A stretch of 64,000 nt of DNA from Bifidobacterium gallicum DSM 20093 = LMG 11596 (GCF_000741205.1 NZ_JGYW01000001.1:62001-126000); one strand, 5' to 3'; shown: positions 56,077 through 63,979, numbered from the stretch's first letter. Translations and numbers: made by a program. The notes: generated by a model from the sequence alone, not told the origin.

Positions 56077-56443
56077 GTCGCAACCCACCCCTCCCCTAAC
56101 CAGCCCAACAAAGAAAAACGCCAGCCCCACCGCAAACCGCATCTCCCCTGACCAGCGTGGTCAGGAAAGGTACAGTTCCTCGTCGCAAACCGCATCTCCC
56201 CTGTCCGGCATGGTAAAGAAAGACGCAGTTTGGGAGCAAACCGCACTTCTCCTGACCAACGTGGTCAGAGGAGATGCAGTTTCAGGCCGCAAACCGCACC
56301 TTTCCTGACCAAGCTGGTAACGGGAGACTCAGTTTTCCGTCGCAAAGTGCACTTTTTCTGACCAGGCTGGTCAGAGGAGATGCAGTTTCACGCGGCACTA
56401 CGCACTCTCTCCTGACCAGGCTGGTCAGGAGAGAGGCGTTTTG
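56030..56443. repeat. Palindromic repeat array 4 (eight units)
   Basis: Cores lie at 56045, 56097, 56149, 56202, 56253, 56306, 56359 and 56413, steps 51-54 bp. Unit 2 is the most degenerate. The arms again read AAACCGCATCTC/CCCTGACCAG and CTGGTCAG/GAGATGCAGTTT. It lies between the convergent genes pknB and trpG. Confidence 0.93.
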
Positions 56444-56457
56444 GGGGCAATAGTAAA

Positions 56458-56505
56458 CAATCCGTAGCGCGGTTGTACCACGGGGTACGTTCGCGCTACG
56501 GATTG
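56458..56505. terminator. Long hairpin between array 4 and trpG
   Basis: CAATCCGTAGCGCG and its 14-base complement surround an inner GTACC/GGTAC stem. The minus strand then reads GTTTACTATTG. It lies 55 bp after the trpG stop and would end the trpG transcript before array 4, or act in both directions. Confidence 0.75.
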
Positions 56506-56560
56506 TCAACGAATTGAGGGCGCCTCGTCAGGAGGCAGGGTAACGGATAGGCACCGGCAC

Positions 56561-57256
56561 TTACGCAATCTTGGGCTGCAGGCCCAGGCTGCGCTCAACG
56601 GCATTGGTCTGGCCGCAGACGGCGAGCCAGTTGGCGAGCAGACGGTAGCCGTCTTGGGTCATTACCGACTCAGGGTGGAACTGCACAGCGAACATCGGCA
56701 GCGATGTGTGGCGGATGGCTTGCACAATGTGGTCGTCTTTGGTCCACGCGGTCACCTGCAGCGTATCAGGCACAGTCTCAGGTTCCACAGCCAGCGAATG
56801 GTATCGCGTGGCAATCATCGGATTGGCCACACCGGCAAAAATCGGATCATCATCCACATGCTCCACCAGGCTCGTCTTGCCATGCATGATTGTTGGCGCA
56901 TGGCTGACCGTGCAACCAAACACTTCGGCGAGCGCCTGCAGGCCCAGGCACACCCCGAACATTGGCACGCCTTGTGCGGCGCACAATCGGATGATGTCTT
57001 CACTGACGCCGGATTCGGCCGGCGCGCCGGGGCCTGGCGAAATCAGCACGCCATCGTAGCCCTGCAGCACTCCAGGGGCGGCGGGGTCGATTGCGTCGTT
57101 GCGCACCACAGTCACCGAGGCGCCCAACGTTTTGAGATAGTCCACGATCGTGTATACGAATGAATCGTAGTTGTCGATGACCAGGATATGCGCCGATGGC
57201 GTGGATTCCACAATGTGTGTTGGCACGGTGGTTTCTGCGGTCTGGCTGGTGGTCAT
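56561..57256 (-). CDS. trpG: Glutamine amidotransferase, anthranilate/aminodeoxychorismate synthase component II
   Basis: A 231-residue class I glutamine amidotransferase. HILVIDNYDSFVYTIVDYL starts the fold. GVCLGLQALAEVFG holds the nucleophile Cys, ISPGPGAPAESGVS the oxyanion loop, and MFAVQFHPESVMTQDG the His-Glu. It supplies ammonia to TrpE or PabB. The synthase component is not adjacent, so it may serve both pathways. The location beside the pknB cluster is the usual actinobacterial one. ATG 57256 follows AAGGAGG. Confidence 0.92.
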   Translation of the reverse strand: MTTSQTAETTVPTHIVESTPSAHILVIDNYDSFVYTIVDYLKTLGASVTVVRNDAIDPAAPGVLQGYDGVLISPGPGAPAESGVSEDIIRLCAAQGVPMFGVCLGLQALAEVFGCTVSHAPTIMHGKTSLVEHVDDDPIFAGVANPMIATRYHSLAVEPETVPDTLQVTAWTKDDHIVQAIRHTSLPMFAVQFHPESVMTQDGYRLLANWLAVCGQTNAVERSLGLQPKIA

Positions 57257-57434
57257 GGCTACCTCCTTCAAGCGCCTTCAAGTCGGTCTCCCTTAGTGTA
57301 GCGAGTAGAGCGCATCCACAACACTATTCGACCACAGTTCCATGCTGCAGCCCGGTGTGATGTTCATCATGCCATTTCGGCAGGCACACTTTCCAGCCAT
57401 CACATATCCCGCATCTGCTGCCACTACCTGCAAT
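57257..57434. other. Noncoding region upstream of trpG
   Basis: About 180 bp; contains the trpG promoter region by position. No distinct element recognised. Confidence 0.4.
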
Positions 57435-57480
57435 AAAAAAGAAATCGTGTGGCTCCCGTTTTCCGGTGCCACACGATTTC
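57435..57480 (-). terminator. Rho-independent terminator of the sortase gene
   Basis: GAAATCGTGTGGC and its 13-base complement have a 14-base loop. On the minus strand the stem is followed by TTTTTTATTG. It lies about 100 bp after the sortase stop. Confidence 0.9.
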
Positions 57481-57535
57481 CCGTTCACACTAGCCGCGCG
57501 AGCCCCGCGCCAGCCCCACGACAACCCCGTGCGAG

Positions 57536-57547
57536 CCCCCCCCCCCC
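57536..57547 (+). repeat. C12 homopolymer tract
   Basis: Twelve consecutive C (G12 in the sortase 3' untranslated region), 30 bp beyond the sortase stop. A GCTAGTTAACTAGC palindrome sits between it and the stop codon. It is outside any coding region. Confidence 0.95.
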
Positions 57548-57576
57548 GCGCGACTCTCGCACTTCCCGCTAGTTAA

Positions 57577-58683
57577 CTAGCTAACCGTGAAATTCGACAT
57601 TTCCTTTAGTACGGGGATGTTCGCCGCGGCCCATGGGAATACCCATTGGAACATGGCACCGCAGGTCACGAGCAGCAGGATCAGCAGCAGGGTCCAGCGG
57701 ATTGCAGCCGGCCCGGGTTGATGACGCAGCAACCATCCGTAGAATTCGAAGGCCGGCTGGGGCTTCTCACCATTGCGGATCGCGCGCAGCGCAGGCCAGC
57801 GGAACGCGAAGGCTGCGGCCGCAAAAATAATTACGTAGGCGAGCAATCCGTAGAACACGAACGGCTTGAGCGTGCCCAAGCGCACGAATACGCTCGGGTT
57901 TGACACGTCACGATTGATGAATTCCACGCCGCCTGATGCTGTTTTGTGCGTCAACGCTTCTGGCACGCCGTCGGCCACTTTGGCCCAGTACTTGAACGTG
58001 CCGAACGCAACCCAGCGGTGCGTTGGCGTCGAGTATTTGGGTTCACAGGTAGTCAGTGTGATCATCGGTTCGGTGGCCGGCTGGGAGGGCTCGATCGGGT
58101 TGGGTGCGAGCACACTGCCGTCGGTCGGCAGCACGATGCGGTCCGACGTGTATTCGTACACGTACCAGTAATCAAGCGTTCGGATGATGATTTGGTCACC
58201 CGCTTTGAGCTTGTCAATGTCGCCGAGCGGCTGCCCGTATCCATTACGGTGCCCCGCGATTGCGAAATTGCCGACCTGTCCCGGCATCTGCGTGGTCGTG
58301 TAGTGGCCCAGTCCCTGCTTGTTCAGCTCGGCCAGCGATGTACCTTCCACAATGTTGCGTTCCCAGGAATCGCCGAACGCTGGGATGTACGCCATGCCGA
58401 TCAGCTCACCTGCCGTGGCGTCCTCCGGCTGCAGCGGCGCCTCGCCTTCCTGCGGCTGCGCGATTTTCACGTCGCCGTCCGTGGCCGGTAGCGCGAATTT
58501 GGCATCCTCGCGCTTCTCGATCTGGCTGTGCGCGGACTCCACTCCCGTCCACCACTCCATCCATCCGATGTACAGTCCGCAGACAGTGGCGAACGTCAGC
58601 AGCAGCCCCGCGAGCATCATTAAAATATTGGGTCCGGGGTGCTTGGGTTTCGTAGGCATGTTGCTATGGCGTGGTGCTGTCAT
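57577..58683 (-). CDS. Class E sortase
   Basis: A 368-residue membrane transpeptidase that anchors LPxTG/LAxTG proteins to peptidoglycan. The N-terminal TM is ILMMLAGLLLTFATVCGLYI. The sortase barrel has NFAIAGHRNGYGQPLGDI (catalytic His), MITLTTCEPKYSTPTHRWVA (T-L-T-T-C with catalytic Cys and the downstream Arg). After the barrel come about 120 residues with two to three further TM segments, a C-terminal extension seen in some actinobacterial housekeeping sortases. ATG 58683 follows GGAGATACC. It lies directly after the DUF881 gene, 27 bp apart. Confidence 0.93.
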   Translation of the reverse strand: MTAPRHSNMPTKPKHPGPNILMMLAGLLLTFATVCGLYIGWMEWWTGVESAHSQIEKREDAKFALPATDGDVKIAQPQEGEAPLQPEDATAGELIGMAYIPAFGDSWERNIVEGTSLAELNKQGLGHYTTTQMPGQVGNFAIAGHRNGYGQPLGDIDKLKAGDQIIIRTLDYWYVYEYTSDRIVLPTDGSVLAPNPIEPSQPATEPMITLTTCEPKYSTPTHRWVAFGTFKYWAKVADGVPEALTHKTASGGVEFINRDVSNPSVFVRLGTLKPFVFYGLLAYVIIFAAAAFAFRWPALRAIRNGEKPQPAFEFYGWLLRHQPGPAAIRWTLLLILLLVTCGAMFQWVFPWAAANIPVLKEMSNFTVS

Positions 58684-58710
58684 ATGGTATCTCCGTTATT
58701 GCACGCGCGG

Positions 58711-59496
58711 TCAGTTTGTGCCCGCCGATGCTTCTTCGTTCTGTTTGGCCGGTTCCTTGGGTTGTGGCACGACTGTGGCATATTTGAGCGGTTGCAGCAA
58801 CGACGGTGTGGCATCGAAGTGCAGGTATTCCTGCTTGACGCTATATCCCAGGCCGAATGCCGACACGTATTCCTTGTAGATGCCAATGGCTTTGGAACGG
58901 TCCAATGCCCGCTGCATGGACCTGACAGGGCCAATGGCTGAGATCGTGAAGGGTGGCGAATAACGTTTGCCCTGCATCATAAGCACATTGCCTGAGCAGA
59001 TGATGGCTGAATTGGCCAATACACGCTGGTCCATGATTTGCATGACTTCTGCGCCACCAGCCCATAATGCGTTAACCACGGCTTCCACGTCTTGTTGATG
59101 CACCACGTATTTGTCAATATCGGCGCTTGATCCGTTGGCGCCTACCGAGTTTTTCCACAGCGAAGAATCGTTGAGCGTAACGGTCAGACCATCGCCTTCC
59201 ACGGCCGGCAACATCGTGCTTGATCCGGCGTCGTCACCTGTGGCGCCTTTGGTGTTGGTGGCCAACGTGTTGAGCGTATCGACTTGGGCGGAAAGCTTGT
59301 TGACTTCAGCTTGCAACTCGTTGACTTGGTGCACACGCGATTCGATGAGTTCAGCGGTGTCGTTCGTGGTTACAGCCGTGCGGTTCACGCGCAGGTTCGT
59401 CATGATCAGAAAGCCCACGACGGCCACGACCACAAGCACGGCCATACTGCCAACGAACGTCTGATGCGTGCCATGCTTCATCGTGTGCTTGGCCAT
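58711..59496 (-). CDS. DUF881-family membrane protein
   Basis: A 261-residue protein with one N-terminal TM (VGSMAVLVVVAVVGFLIM), a coiled-coil (ESRVHQVNELQAEVNKLSAQ) and an extracellular DUF881 domain. The domain includes GLTVTLNDSS, VNALWAGGAEVMQIMDQRV and YSPPFTISAIGP. The function of DUF881 is not established; the gene is regularly found between crgA and sortase genes in Actinobacteria, suggesting an envelope or division role. ATG 59496 follows GAAGGACGGG. Divergent from crgA. Confidence 0.9.
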   Translation of the reverse strand: MAKHTMKHGTHQTFVGSMAVLVVVAVVGFLIMTNLRVNRTAVTTNDTAELIESRVHQVNELQAEVNKLSAQVDTLNTLATNTKGATGDDAGSSTMLPAVEGDGLTVTLNDSSLWKNSVGANGSSADIDKYVVHQQDVEAVVNALWAGGAEVMQIMDQRVLANSAIICSGNVLMMQGKRYSPPFTISAIGPVRSMQRALDRSKAIGIYKEYVSAFGLGYSVKQEYLHFDATPSLLQPLKYATVVPQPKEPAKQNEEASAGTN

Positions 59497-59717
59497 GCGC
59501 AACCCGTCCTTCCGATCAATCGATTATCCCCACGTATCCAACCCGATTGCAAACCTTGTTGTTCCCAAAATAAGCGTTGCGACCCTCAGTTCGCAACCAA
59601 AGATACGGGGGTATGGAGCAAATGCGTGGAAATTGCTGAGATTCCGGGTGTGAAACGTGACAGCGTTCTCATGCAACCACTATAGTAAACGGTAGTCGAA
59701 TGAAGGAGACATCACCC

Positions 59718-60287
59718 ATGGCTGACGAAAAGCTGCACGAGAACGCAGACGCCGCCCCTAAGGACGACACGGTCACGGAAACCACCGTGGAAGACGTGGT
59801 CGTCGATGAGAAGACCGAACCGAACACCGCTGCCAAGGAAGTCGTGGTGGATGAGGCTCCCGAAGCTGATTCCAGCGCCACGATTGACGCCGATGTGATT
59901 GCCGAATCAGACAAGGTCGCCAAAGAGGTGGATGAAGCCGCTGACGCAGCTGATTCCGCTGATGACGCAGACGGCTTGCCTATGGACAAGGTTGAGGCCG
60001 TGCTGAACGCATCACTCGATTCGAATGATGTGACACCGCAGATGGCACGCGTGATGCGCCGCCAGGAAGAAAACAGCCGTCGCGTGGAGGAGAGCATCAA
60101 GGGCACGAAGGCGAATCCGAAGTGGCTCGTGCCGGTGTTCTGCGCATTCATGATTGTGGGCCTGATTTGGGCTGTGGTCTATTACATCCAGCCGAACTAT
60201 CCGATTCCGGGCATTGGCGCTTGGAACCTCGCCATCGCGTTGACGCTGATCATCATAGGCTTCTTGATGACGATGGCTTGGCACTGA
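59718..60287 (+). CDS. crgA: Cell division protein CrgA
   Basis: A 189-residue protein with two C-terminal TM segments (WLVPVFCAFMIVGLIWAVVY and WNLAIALTLIIIGFLMTMAW) separated by YIQPNYPIPGIGA, matching CrgA/UPF0233. It recruits septal proteins and restrains FtsZ in Actinobacteria. Mycobacterial CrgA has about 93 residues; here about 100 acidic N-terminal residues (D/E/A/V-rich) are added. ATG 59718 follows GAAGGAGA. Confidence 0.92.
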   Translation: MADEKLHENADAAPKDDTVTETTVEDVVVDEKTEPNTAAKEVVVDEAPEADSSATIDADVIAESDKVAKEVDEAADAADSADDADGLPMDKVEAVLNASLDSNDVTPQMARVMRRQEENSRRVEESIKGTKANPKWLVPVFCAFMIVGLIWAVVYYIQPNYPIPGIGAWNLAIALTLIIIGFLMTMAWH

Positions 60288-60305
60288 TCGGCCAGGTACC
60301 TATTA

Positions 60306-61697
60306 GTGGTTGACGCGTTGACCCATACGCATACGCATGCTGGGGCCATGCCGGACGAACTGTCTGGCATGGCCTCAGCCGCTACACGCGAGTTTGTGGA
60401 CCAGCACCGCGGCGATGATGTGCGCGAGCTCGCATTGCATGCCAAACGCACGGACGACGTGGATATGCCGTTCGCGCTCAACCAGATTGCAGGCTGGCAG
60501 ACAGCCCGCACCAAATTGCCCGAATGGGCTGCACACCACGAGATCATCTATCCGCCGCATCTGTCGATGGAGCAGTGTTCATCGCAATTCACGGCGCATG
60601 TCAAAATGCGGTTGGCGCAACGCGTGCTTCAGGAAGCCGGCATCCAGCCGCAACGGTTTGCGGATTTGACGGGCGGCTTTGGTGTGGACTGCTCGTATTT
60701 GGCACGGTTGTTCACCGATGCCGACTATGTGGAACAGCAACCGCATTTGTGCACGATCGCGCAGCATAATTACGCGGCGTTGGCATTGACGCAGGTGCAC
60801 GTGCATCAGGCGGATGCGCGGAAATATTTGGAATCAATCAACGGTGAGGGAACTGCCAAACCGTATGACCTGATTTATCTGGATCCTGCGCGGCGCGACG
60901 GACACGGCGCACGCACGGTGGCCATTGAAGATTGCACACCGAACGTGCTCGAGATGAAAGACGGGCTGCTGCGAGCCGCGCATGCCGTCATGATCAAGCT
61001 GTCGCCGATGCTGGACTGGCGCCAGGCCGTCGAACAGTTTGAGGGCAGCGTGAGCCATGTGGTGATTGTCAGCGCGGGTAACGAATGCAAGGAACTGCTG
61101 CTCGTGCTGCAGGAGCGGGATGATGCCGCCGATTGCACGATGCTCGCGATCAATGATGATCAACAGCTTGAATATGTGTTGGGCCACGAATCTCAAGCGC
61201 GGCTGAACGGCTGGAATGGTGAACCGGGCAACGGTGAATCCTCGGCCGGTTCCGGGCTGCAGTTGACGGTCGAAGCATTGGAAGAGCTGGCTGAGCGCGG
61301 TGAACTCTATATGTATGAGCCGAACGCGAGCATCATGAAAGCCGGTGCGTTCGATGTGCTGGAGCAGCTGATGCCCGTCACGCAAGTCGGGCCACACAGC
61401 CATCTGTTTGTTGGCACGCAGTTGATTGACCAGTTCCCCGGGCGCAAGTTCCAAGTGACGAGCCTGGGCACAATGAACAAGCAATCACTCAAAACCCAGT
61501 TGCAGCGGCTGCGCGAACGGCAGCAGGGCGAGGGGCGCAAAACGTTGCAAGCGAACGTGGCGGTGCGCAACTTCCCGTTGACCGTGCAACAGCTGCGCAA
61601 GAAACTCAAGCTGTCCGACGGCGGCAGCGACTACCTGTTCGCCACCACGCTCGGCCGAGACACGCACACGCTGTTCTGGTGTCGCAAAGCTGCATAA
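60306..61697 (+). CDS. SAM-dependent methyltransferase with THUMP-like C-terminal domain
   Basis: A 463-residue class I methyltransferase. QRFADLTGGFGVDCSYLARL is the SAM loop (motif I), YDLIYLDPARRDGHGARTV motif IV with D-P-A-R-R-D, and VMIKLSPMLDW follows. The last 120 residues (MYEPNASIMKAGAFDVL to LRKKLKLSDGGSDYLFATTL) match the THUMP-like domain. The substrate is not defined for this family. GTG 60306 is 18 bases after the crgA stop; ATG 60348 is an alternative start. Confidence 0.85.
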   Translation: MVDALTHTHTHAGAMPDELSGMASAATREFVDQHRGDDVRELALHAKRTDDVDMPFALNQIAGWQTARTKLPEWAAHHEIIYPPHLSMEQCSSQFTAHVKMRLAQRVLQEAGIQPQRFADLTGGFGVDCSYLARLFTDADYVEQQPHLCTIAQHNYAALALTQVHVHQADARKYLESINGEGTAKPYDLIYLDPARRDGHGARTVAIEDCTPNVLEMKDGLLRAAHAVMIKLSPMLDWRQAVEQFEGSVSHVVIVSAGNECKELLLVLQERDDAADCTMLAINDDQQLEYVLGHESQARLNGWNGEPGNGESSAGSGLQLTVEALEELAERGELYMYEPNASIMKAGAFDVLEQLMPVTQVGPHSHLFVGTQLIDQFPGRKFQVTSLGTMNKQSLKTQLQRLRERQQGEGRKTLQANVAVRNFPLTVQQLRKKLKLSDGGSDYLFATTLGRDTHTLFWCRKAA

Positions 61698-61734
61698 TCA
61701 CGCTGTCTTTTTGCAGTTCTACCTGTTACGGAAT

Positions 61735-61897
61735 AAGTGTTCATATGCGCTTGTTCCGAACTCCTTTCTTTCCAAAGGGGTTTCCTGCTTCTACCTGTCC
61801 TCTTTCCGCCCGCTCGCGCGGTGCGTACCGGAGTGGATGCGACAGTCCACAGGCGTTACTTCCCGACTAACCATCGGTAGTTCAGTTTTGAGTGTTT
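61735..61897 (-). mobile_element. Right-end remnant of an IS200/IS605-type element
   Basis: This noncoding DNA directly follows the tnpB stop on the minus strand. It contains an imperfect subterminal stem (ACCCCTTT/AAAGGAGT, about 61764-61787). This fits the hairpin-bearing right ends of IS200/IS605 elements, which also encode the guide RNA in active copies. The exact boundary and target cannot be set. Confidence 0.45.
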
Positions 61898-62025
61898 CTA
61901 TTCGACAGGCAGTTTGACGACCGTGTATGCGGTCGCGTCCCGTAGGTTCAGGGCCGCGTTGATGTCGCGGTCGTGGGGGGTACCCGCAGTTCGCGCATGT
62001 CCATCCGCGTTCATGGCAGAGAAAA
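61898..62025 (-). pseudogene. IS605-family tnpB remnant (C-terminal zinc-ribbon/RuvC tail, frameshifted)
   Basis: On the minus strand one frame reads CHERGWTCANCG and the next reads GTPHDRDINAALNLRDATAY to a stop. Together they restore the TnpB end C-x-x-CG-x-x-HDRD-x-NAA-x-NL: half of the zinc ribbon plus the last RuvC Asp. The frame breaks at the G-run 61975-61980, where one extra base accounts for the shift. The upstream 300 or so residues are absent; the toxin-antitoxin promoter begins there instead. The protein cannot be functional. Confidence 0.8.
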
Positions 62026-62043
62026 TTACTCCTATGTCGTGTA

Positions 62044-62080
62044 GTACAATATTTGTACATGCGAAATGTACATTTAGGAG
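62044..62080 (+). promoter_or_regulatory. Promoter/operator of the Phd-PIN module
   Basis: A TACAAT -10 candidate lies inside the perfect palindrome GTACAATATTTGTAC (62044-62058). TGTACA recurs at 62054 and 62067, and a TAGGAG ribosome site lies at 62075. Palindromes over the promoter fit autorepression by the antitoxin. Confidence 0.6.
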
Positions 62081-62086
62081 AACGCG

Positions 62087-62359
62087 ATGAGCACCATAAC
62101 CGTAACCCCCACCCGGTTCCGCCAGCACATGCACAGCGCCCTTGAGGAAGTCAAACAGGGAAACGAAGTCATCATCAGCGGAAGAGATGGCATCGATATA
62201 ACCGTCAACCTCAAGAAAAAACGCGGCAGCAAGCCCGACCTCATGGGAGCGCTAAGGCCACTGCCAGCCGGCCCCAACGCCCGCGCCGTCTTCCCCACAG
62301 CCGCCGAAGCGGTAGCGGAACGCTACGCACGGCGGGAACGTGAAGGATGGTCGGAATGA
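62087..62359 (+). CDS. Phd/YefM-like antitoxin
   Basis: A 90-residue antitoxin. MSTITVTPTRFRQHMHSALE with VKQGNEVIISGRDGIDITVN is the Phd/YefM DNA-binding fold (R/x-x-L-x-x-V-x-x-G-x-x-V-x-I-x-x-R). The C-terminal GSKPDLMGALRPLPAGPNAR to YARREREGWSE is the toxin-binding tail. It should neutralise the PIN toxin and repress its own promoter. ATG 62087 follows TAGGAG. It overlaps the toxin start by four bases. Confidence 0.87.
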   Translation: MSTITVTPTRFRQHMHSALEEVKQGNEVIISGRDGIDITVNLKKKRGSKPDLMGALRPLPAGPNARAVFPTAAEAVAERYARREREGWSE

Positions 62360-62760
62360 GCAAACGCTACATCGACGCCAACATAGCGCTCCGCTACCTG
62401 ACCGGGGAACCCCATGACCTTGCTGAACAAGCCAAGGCGGAGCTCGAAGAACCAGCGGTGCTTTCCATGGAAATCCTTAACGAAATCGTCTATGTCCTTG
62501 AGAACGCCAAGACCATAGAAGAGGACGGCAGCCAACATCCACGCTACGCTAAGCAGAGCGTCGCGGAACTCCTCATCCGGTTTTCGCAAGTGGTTGACTA
62601 CGAGCCGTATGATCTCATGCTGTACGCCCTACGCCTACACCGCGAACAACCCAATCTGGATATAGCGGACTGCGAGCTGATAGCCCGCAATCATTTGAAG
62701 AACGATGAAGTGGTCACGTTCGACAAGCGGTTGCAGAAAAGGCTGCTGCAAGTAGGATAA
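62356..62760 (+). CDS. PIN-domain (VapC-like) toxin
   Basis: A 134-residue PIN-fold ribonuclease. The acidic site is YIDANIALRYLTGE (Asp), LSMEILNEIVYVLENAK (Glu), QPNLDIADCELIARNH (Asp) and VVTFDKRLQKRL (Asp). This is consistent with Mg-dependent RNA cleavage such as tRNA or rRNA. The ATGA overlap with the antitoxin gives coupled translation. The pairing of a PIN toxin with a Phd-type antitoxin is common. Confidence 0.88.
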   Translation: MSKRYIDANIALRYLTGEPHDLAEQAKAELEEPAVLSMEILNEIVYVLENAKTIEEDGSQHPRYAKQSVAELLIRFSQVVDYEPYDLMLYALRLHREQPNLDIADCELIARNHLKNDEVVTFDKRLQKRLLQVG

Positions 62761-62769
62761 GGGGGAATC

Positions 62770-63072
62770 ATAGGCACCATCATCGTCACGCCTACCGAGT
62801 TCCGGCGGCACATGCACGCCTATCTCAACGAAGTACGCAACGGCAACGATGTCATCCTCCATTGCCGGAACGGCGTTGAGATGCGGTTTCGCTTGTGCGA
62901 AAGAAGAACGAACCGCCTGATAACCCTTGAGGGTTTTCTAGCGGCCTTCAACTTTCCGTTGCCGCTGCCAGTCGGAAACCACGTTCAGTACGTATGCAGC
63001 CAGCGCGGAGCCAGCAAACCACCAGAACCCATCTGCGCCTGCGATGGGCGCTGTGGCGAAGAGCGCGCATAG
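62770..63072 (+). pseudogene. Second Phd-like antitoxin, start codon lost
   Basis: From 62770 the frame reads IGTIIVTPTEFRRHMHAYLN then EVRNGNDVILHCRNGVEMRF. It parallels the first antitoxin residue by residue (TITVTPTRFRQHMHSALEEV). Where the first copy has ATG AGC, this one has ATA GGC. A ribosome-site-like AAGGGGG sits 4-5 bases before the ATA, ten bases after the toxin stop. Similarity ends near 62935, and the remaining 45 residues look unrelated. An in-frame ATG at 62812 would drop the first DNA-binding strand. Confidence 0.65.
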
Positions 63073-63402
63073 GGCGGCGATGCTCGACGGGTTCGAGGCT
63101 GCCGCCGCGAAGGAACATGAAGCGAAGGAGGCGAGGGCCGCCGCTGTGGACGTCGTCGAAGACGATTCCCAAGCCACTCTCCACGATTCCCGCCTAACAT
63201 GGAAAATCCGGCCGACGGGGAGAGAAGATCGAGAGACCGCATCCTGTTTGAGAGTGAACAGGTCGCCGCTGAAGGCGCTGGAGTCGAATCCGGAGCCCGT
63301 AATCCTGCTGCCTTTGGTCGCGCTGACCGTTATCGGCGGGTTTCCGCTCCCCTTATTTAGAGAAAACGGGGATTGGACGGCACGGAATTAAGGGGCGCGG
63401 AG
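63073..63402. other. Region without a supported gene
   Basis: About 330 bp between the decayed antitoxin and the DnaA boxes. A minus-strand frame stays open from about 63387 to 62938 but lacks a good start, and a plus-strand frame is also open; neither matches a family I know. Confidence 0.4.
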
Positions 63403-63816
63403 TTATCCACAATACACCCCCTTCAATTCAGAGGTTTTGCAGAAAAACCTTCGCGAGTTCTCAAGTTACCCTAAACTTATCCACTACATATAGGGCGATG
63501 CCGCGGGGTAACCCCTAGGTTTAGTGGCCGCTTATGCACCGTTTCGCGACGGTGGATAACTGGTTATCCACATAAAGTGCACTAGAAAACCCTAGGAAAA
63601 CGGGCTTTTGTGGAAAACCATGTGGATAACTTGAGGAGTTATTCACCACTTATCCAGACGTTATCCCCTACTTATCCACATTGTTATGCACAACTGTGGA
63701 AAACTACACGCGTGTAATTCCCCCCGTCGCAACTTTTATCCCCATTTCTGCCTAATGTTTTGCATAAAAATGGCACTTATCCGCGTTTATCCACATATGC
63801 TTCTGCACTATCCACA
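63403..63816. other. oriC: DnaA-box cluster, probable part of oriC
   Basis: Perfect TTATCCACA boxes lie at 63403-63411, 63564-63572, 63672-63680 and 63787-63795 (plus) and 63621-63629 (minus). Near-matches lie at 63477 (TTATCCACT), 63551 (minus), 63650 (TTATCCAGA), 63684 (TTATGCACA) and 63808 (CTATCCACA). The region is AT-richer than its flanks and carries no gene. The pknB-crgA neighbourhood supports an origin location. dnaA and dnaN are not inside the window, so this may be one of several box clusters. Confidence 0.8.
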
Positions 63817-63924
63817 TCACAACGTTGTGCGCTGCCGCACAACACAGTGCATTTGGCAGCACTCGGCACAAGGTGACCATTCTGTTCAGCAATTCGCAAT
63901 CGTCGCGCTGCGGTACATATACAA

Positions 63925-63956
63925 AAATCCCGATCCACCATCGTGAATCGGGATTT
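63925..63956 (-). terminator. Rho-independent terminator of the right-edge gene
   Basis: AAATCCCGAT and its complement ATCGGGATTT have a 12-base loop. The minus strand continues with TTTTTGT. It lies 24 bp after the stop of the partial gene at the right edge. Confidence 0.88.
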
Positions 63957-63979
63957 CTAGGACTGCTACTGATTGAAAA

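Noticed and set aside
57342-57572. Phase-variable ORF through the C12 tract
   Set aside because: The frame crossing the tract has no homology-like content or ribosome site and lies in the sortase 3' untranslated region with its terminator.
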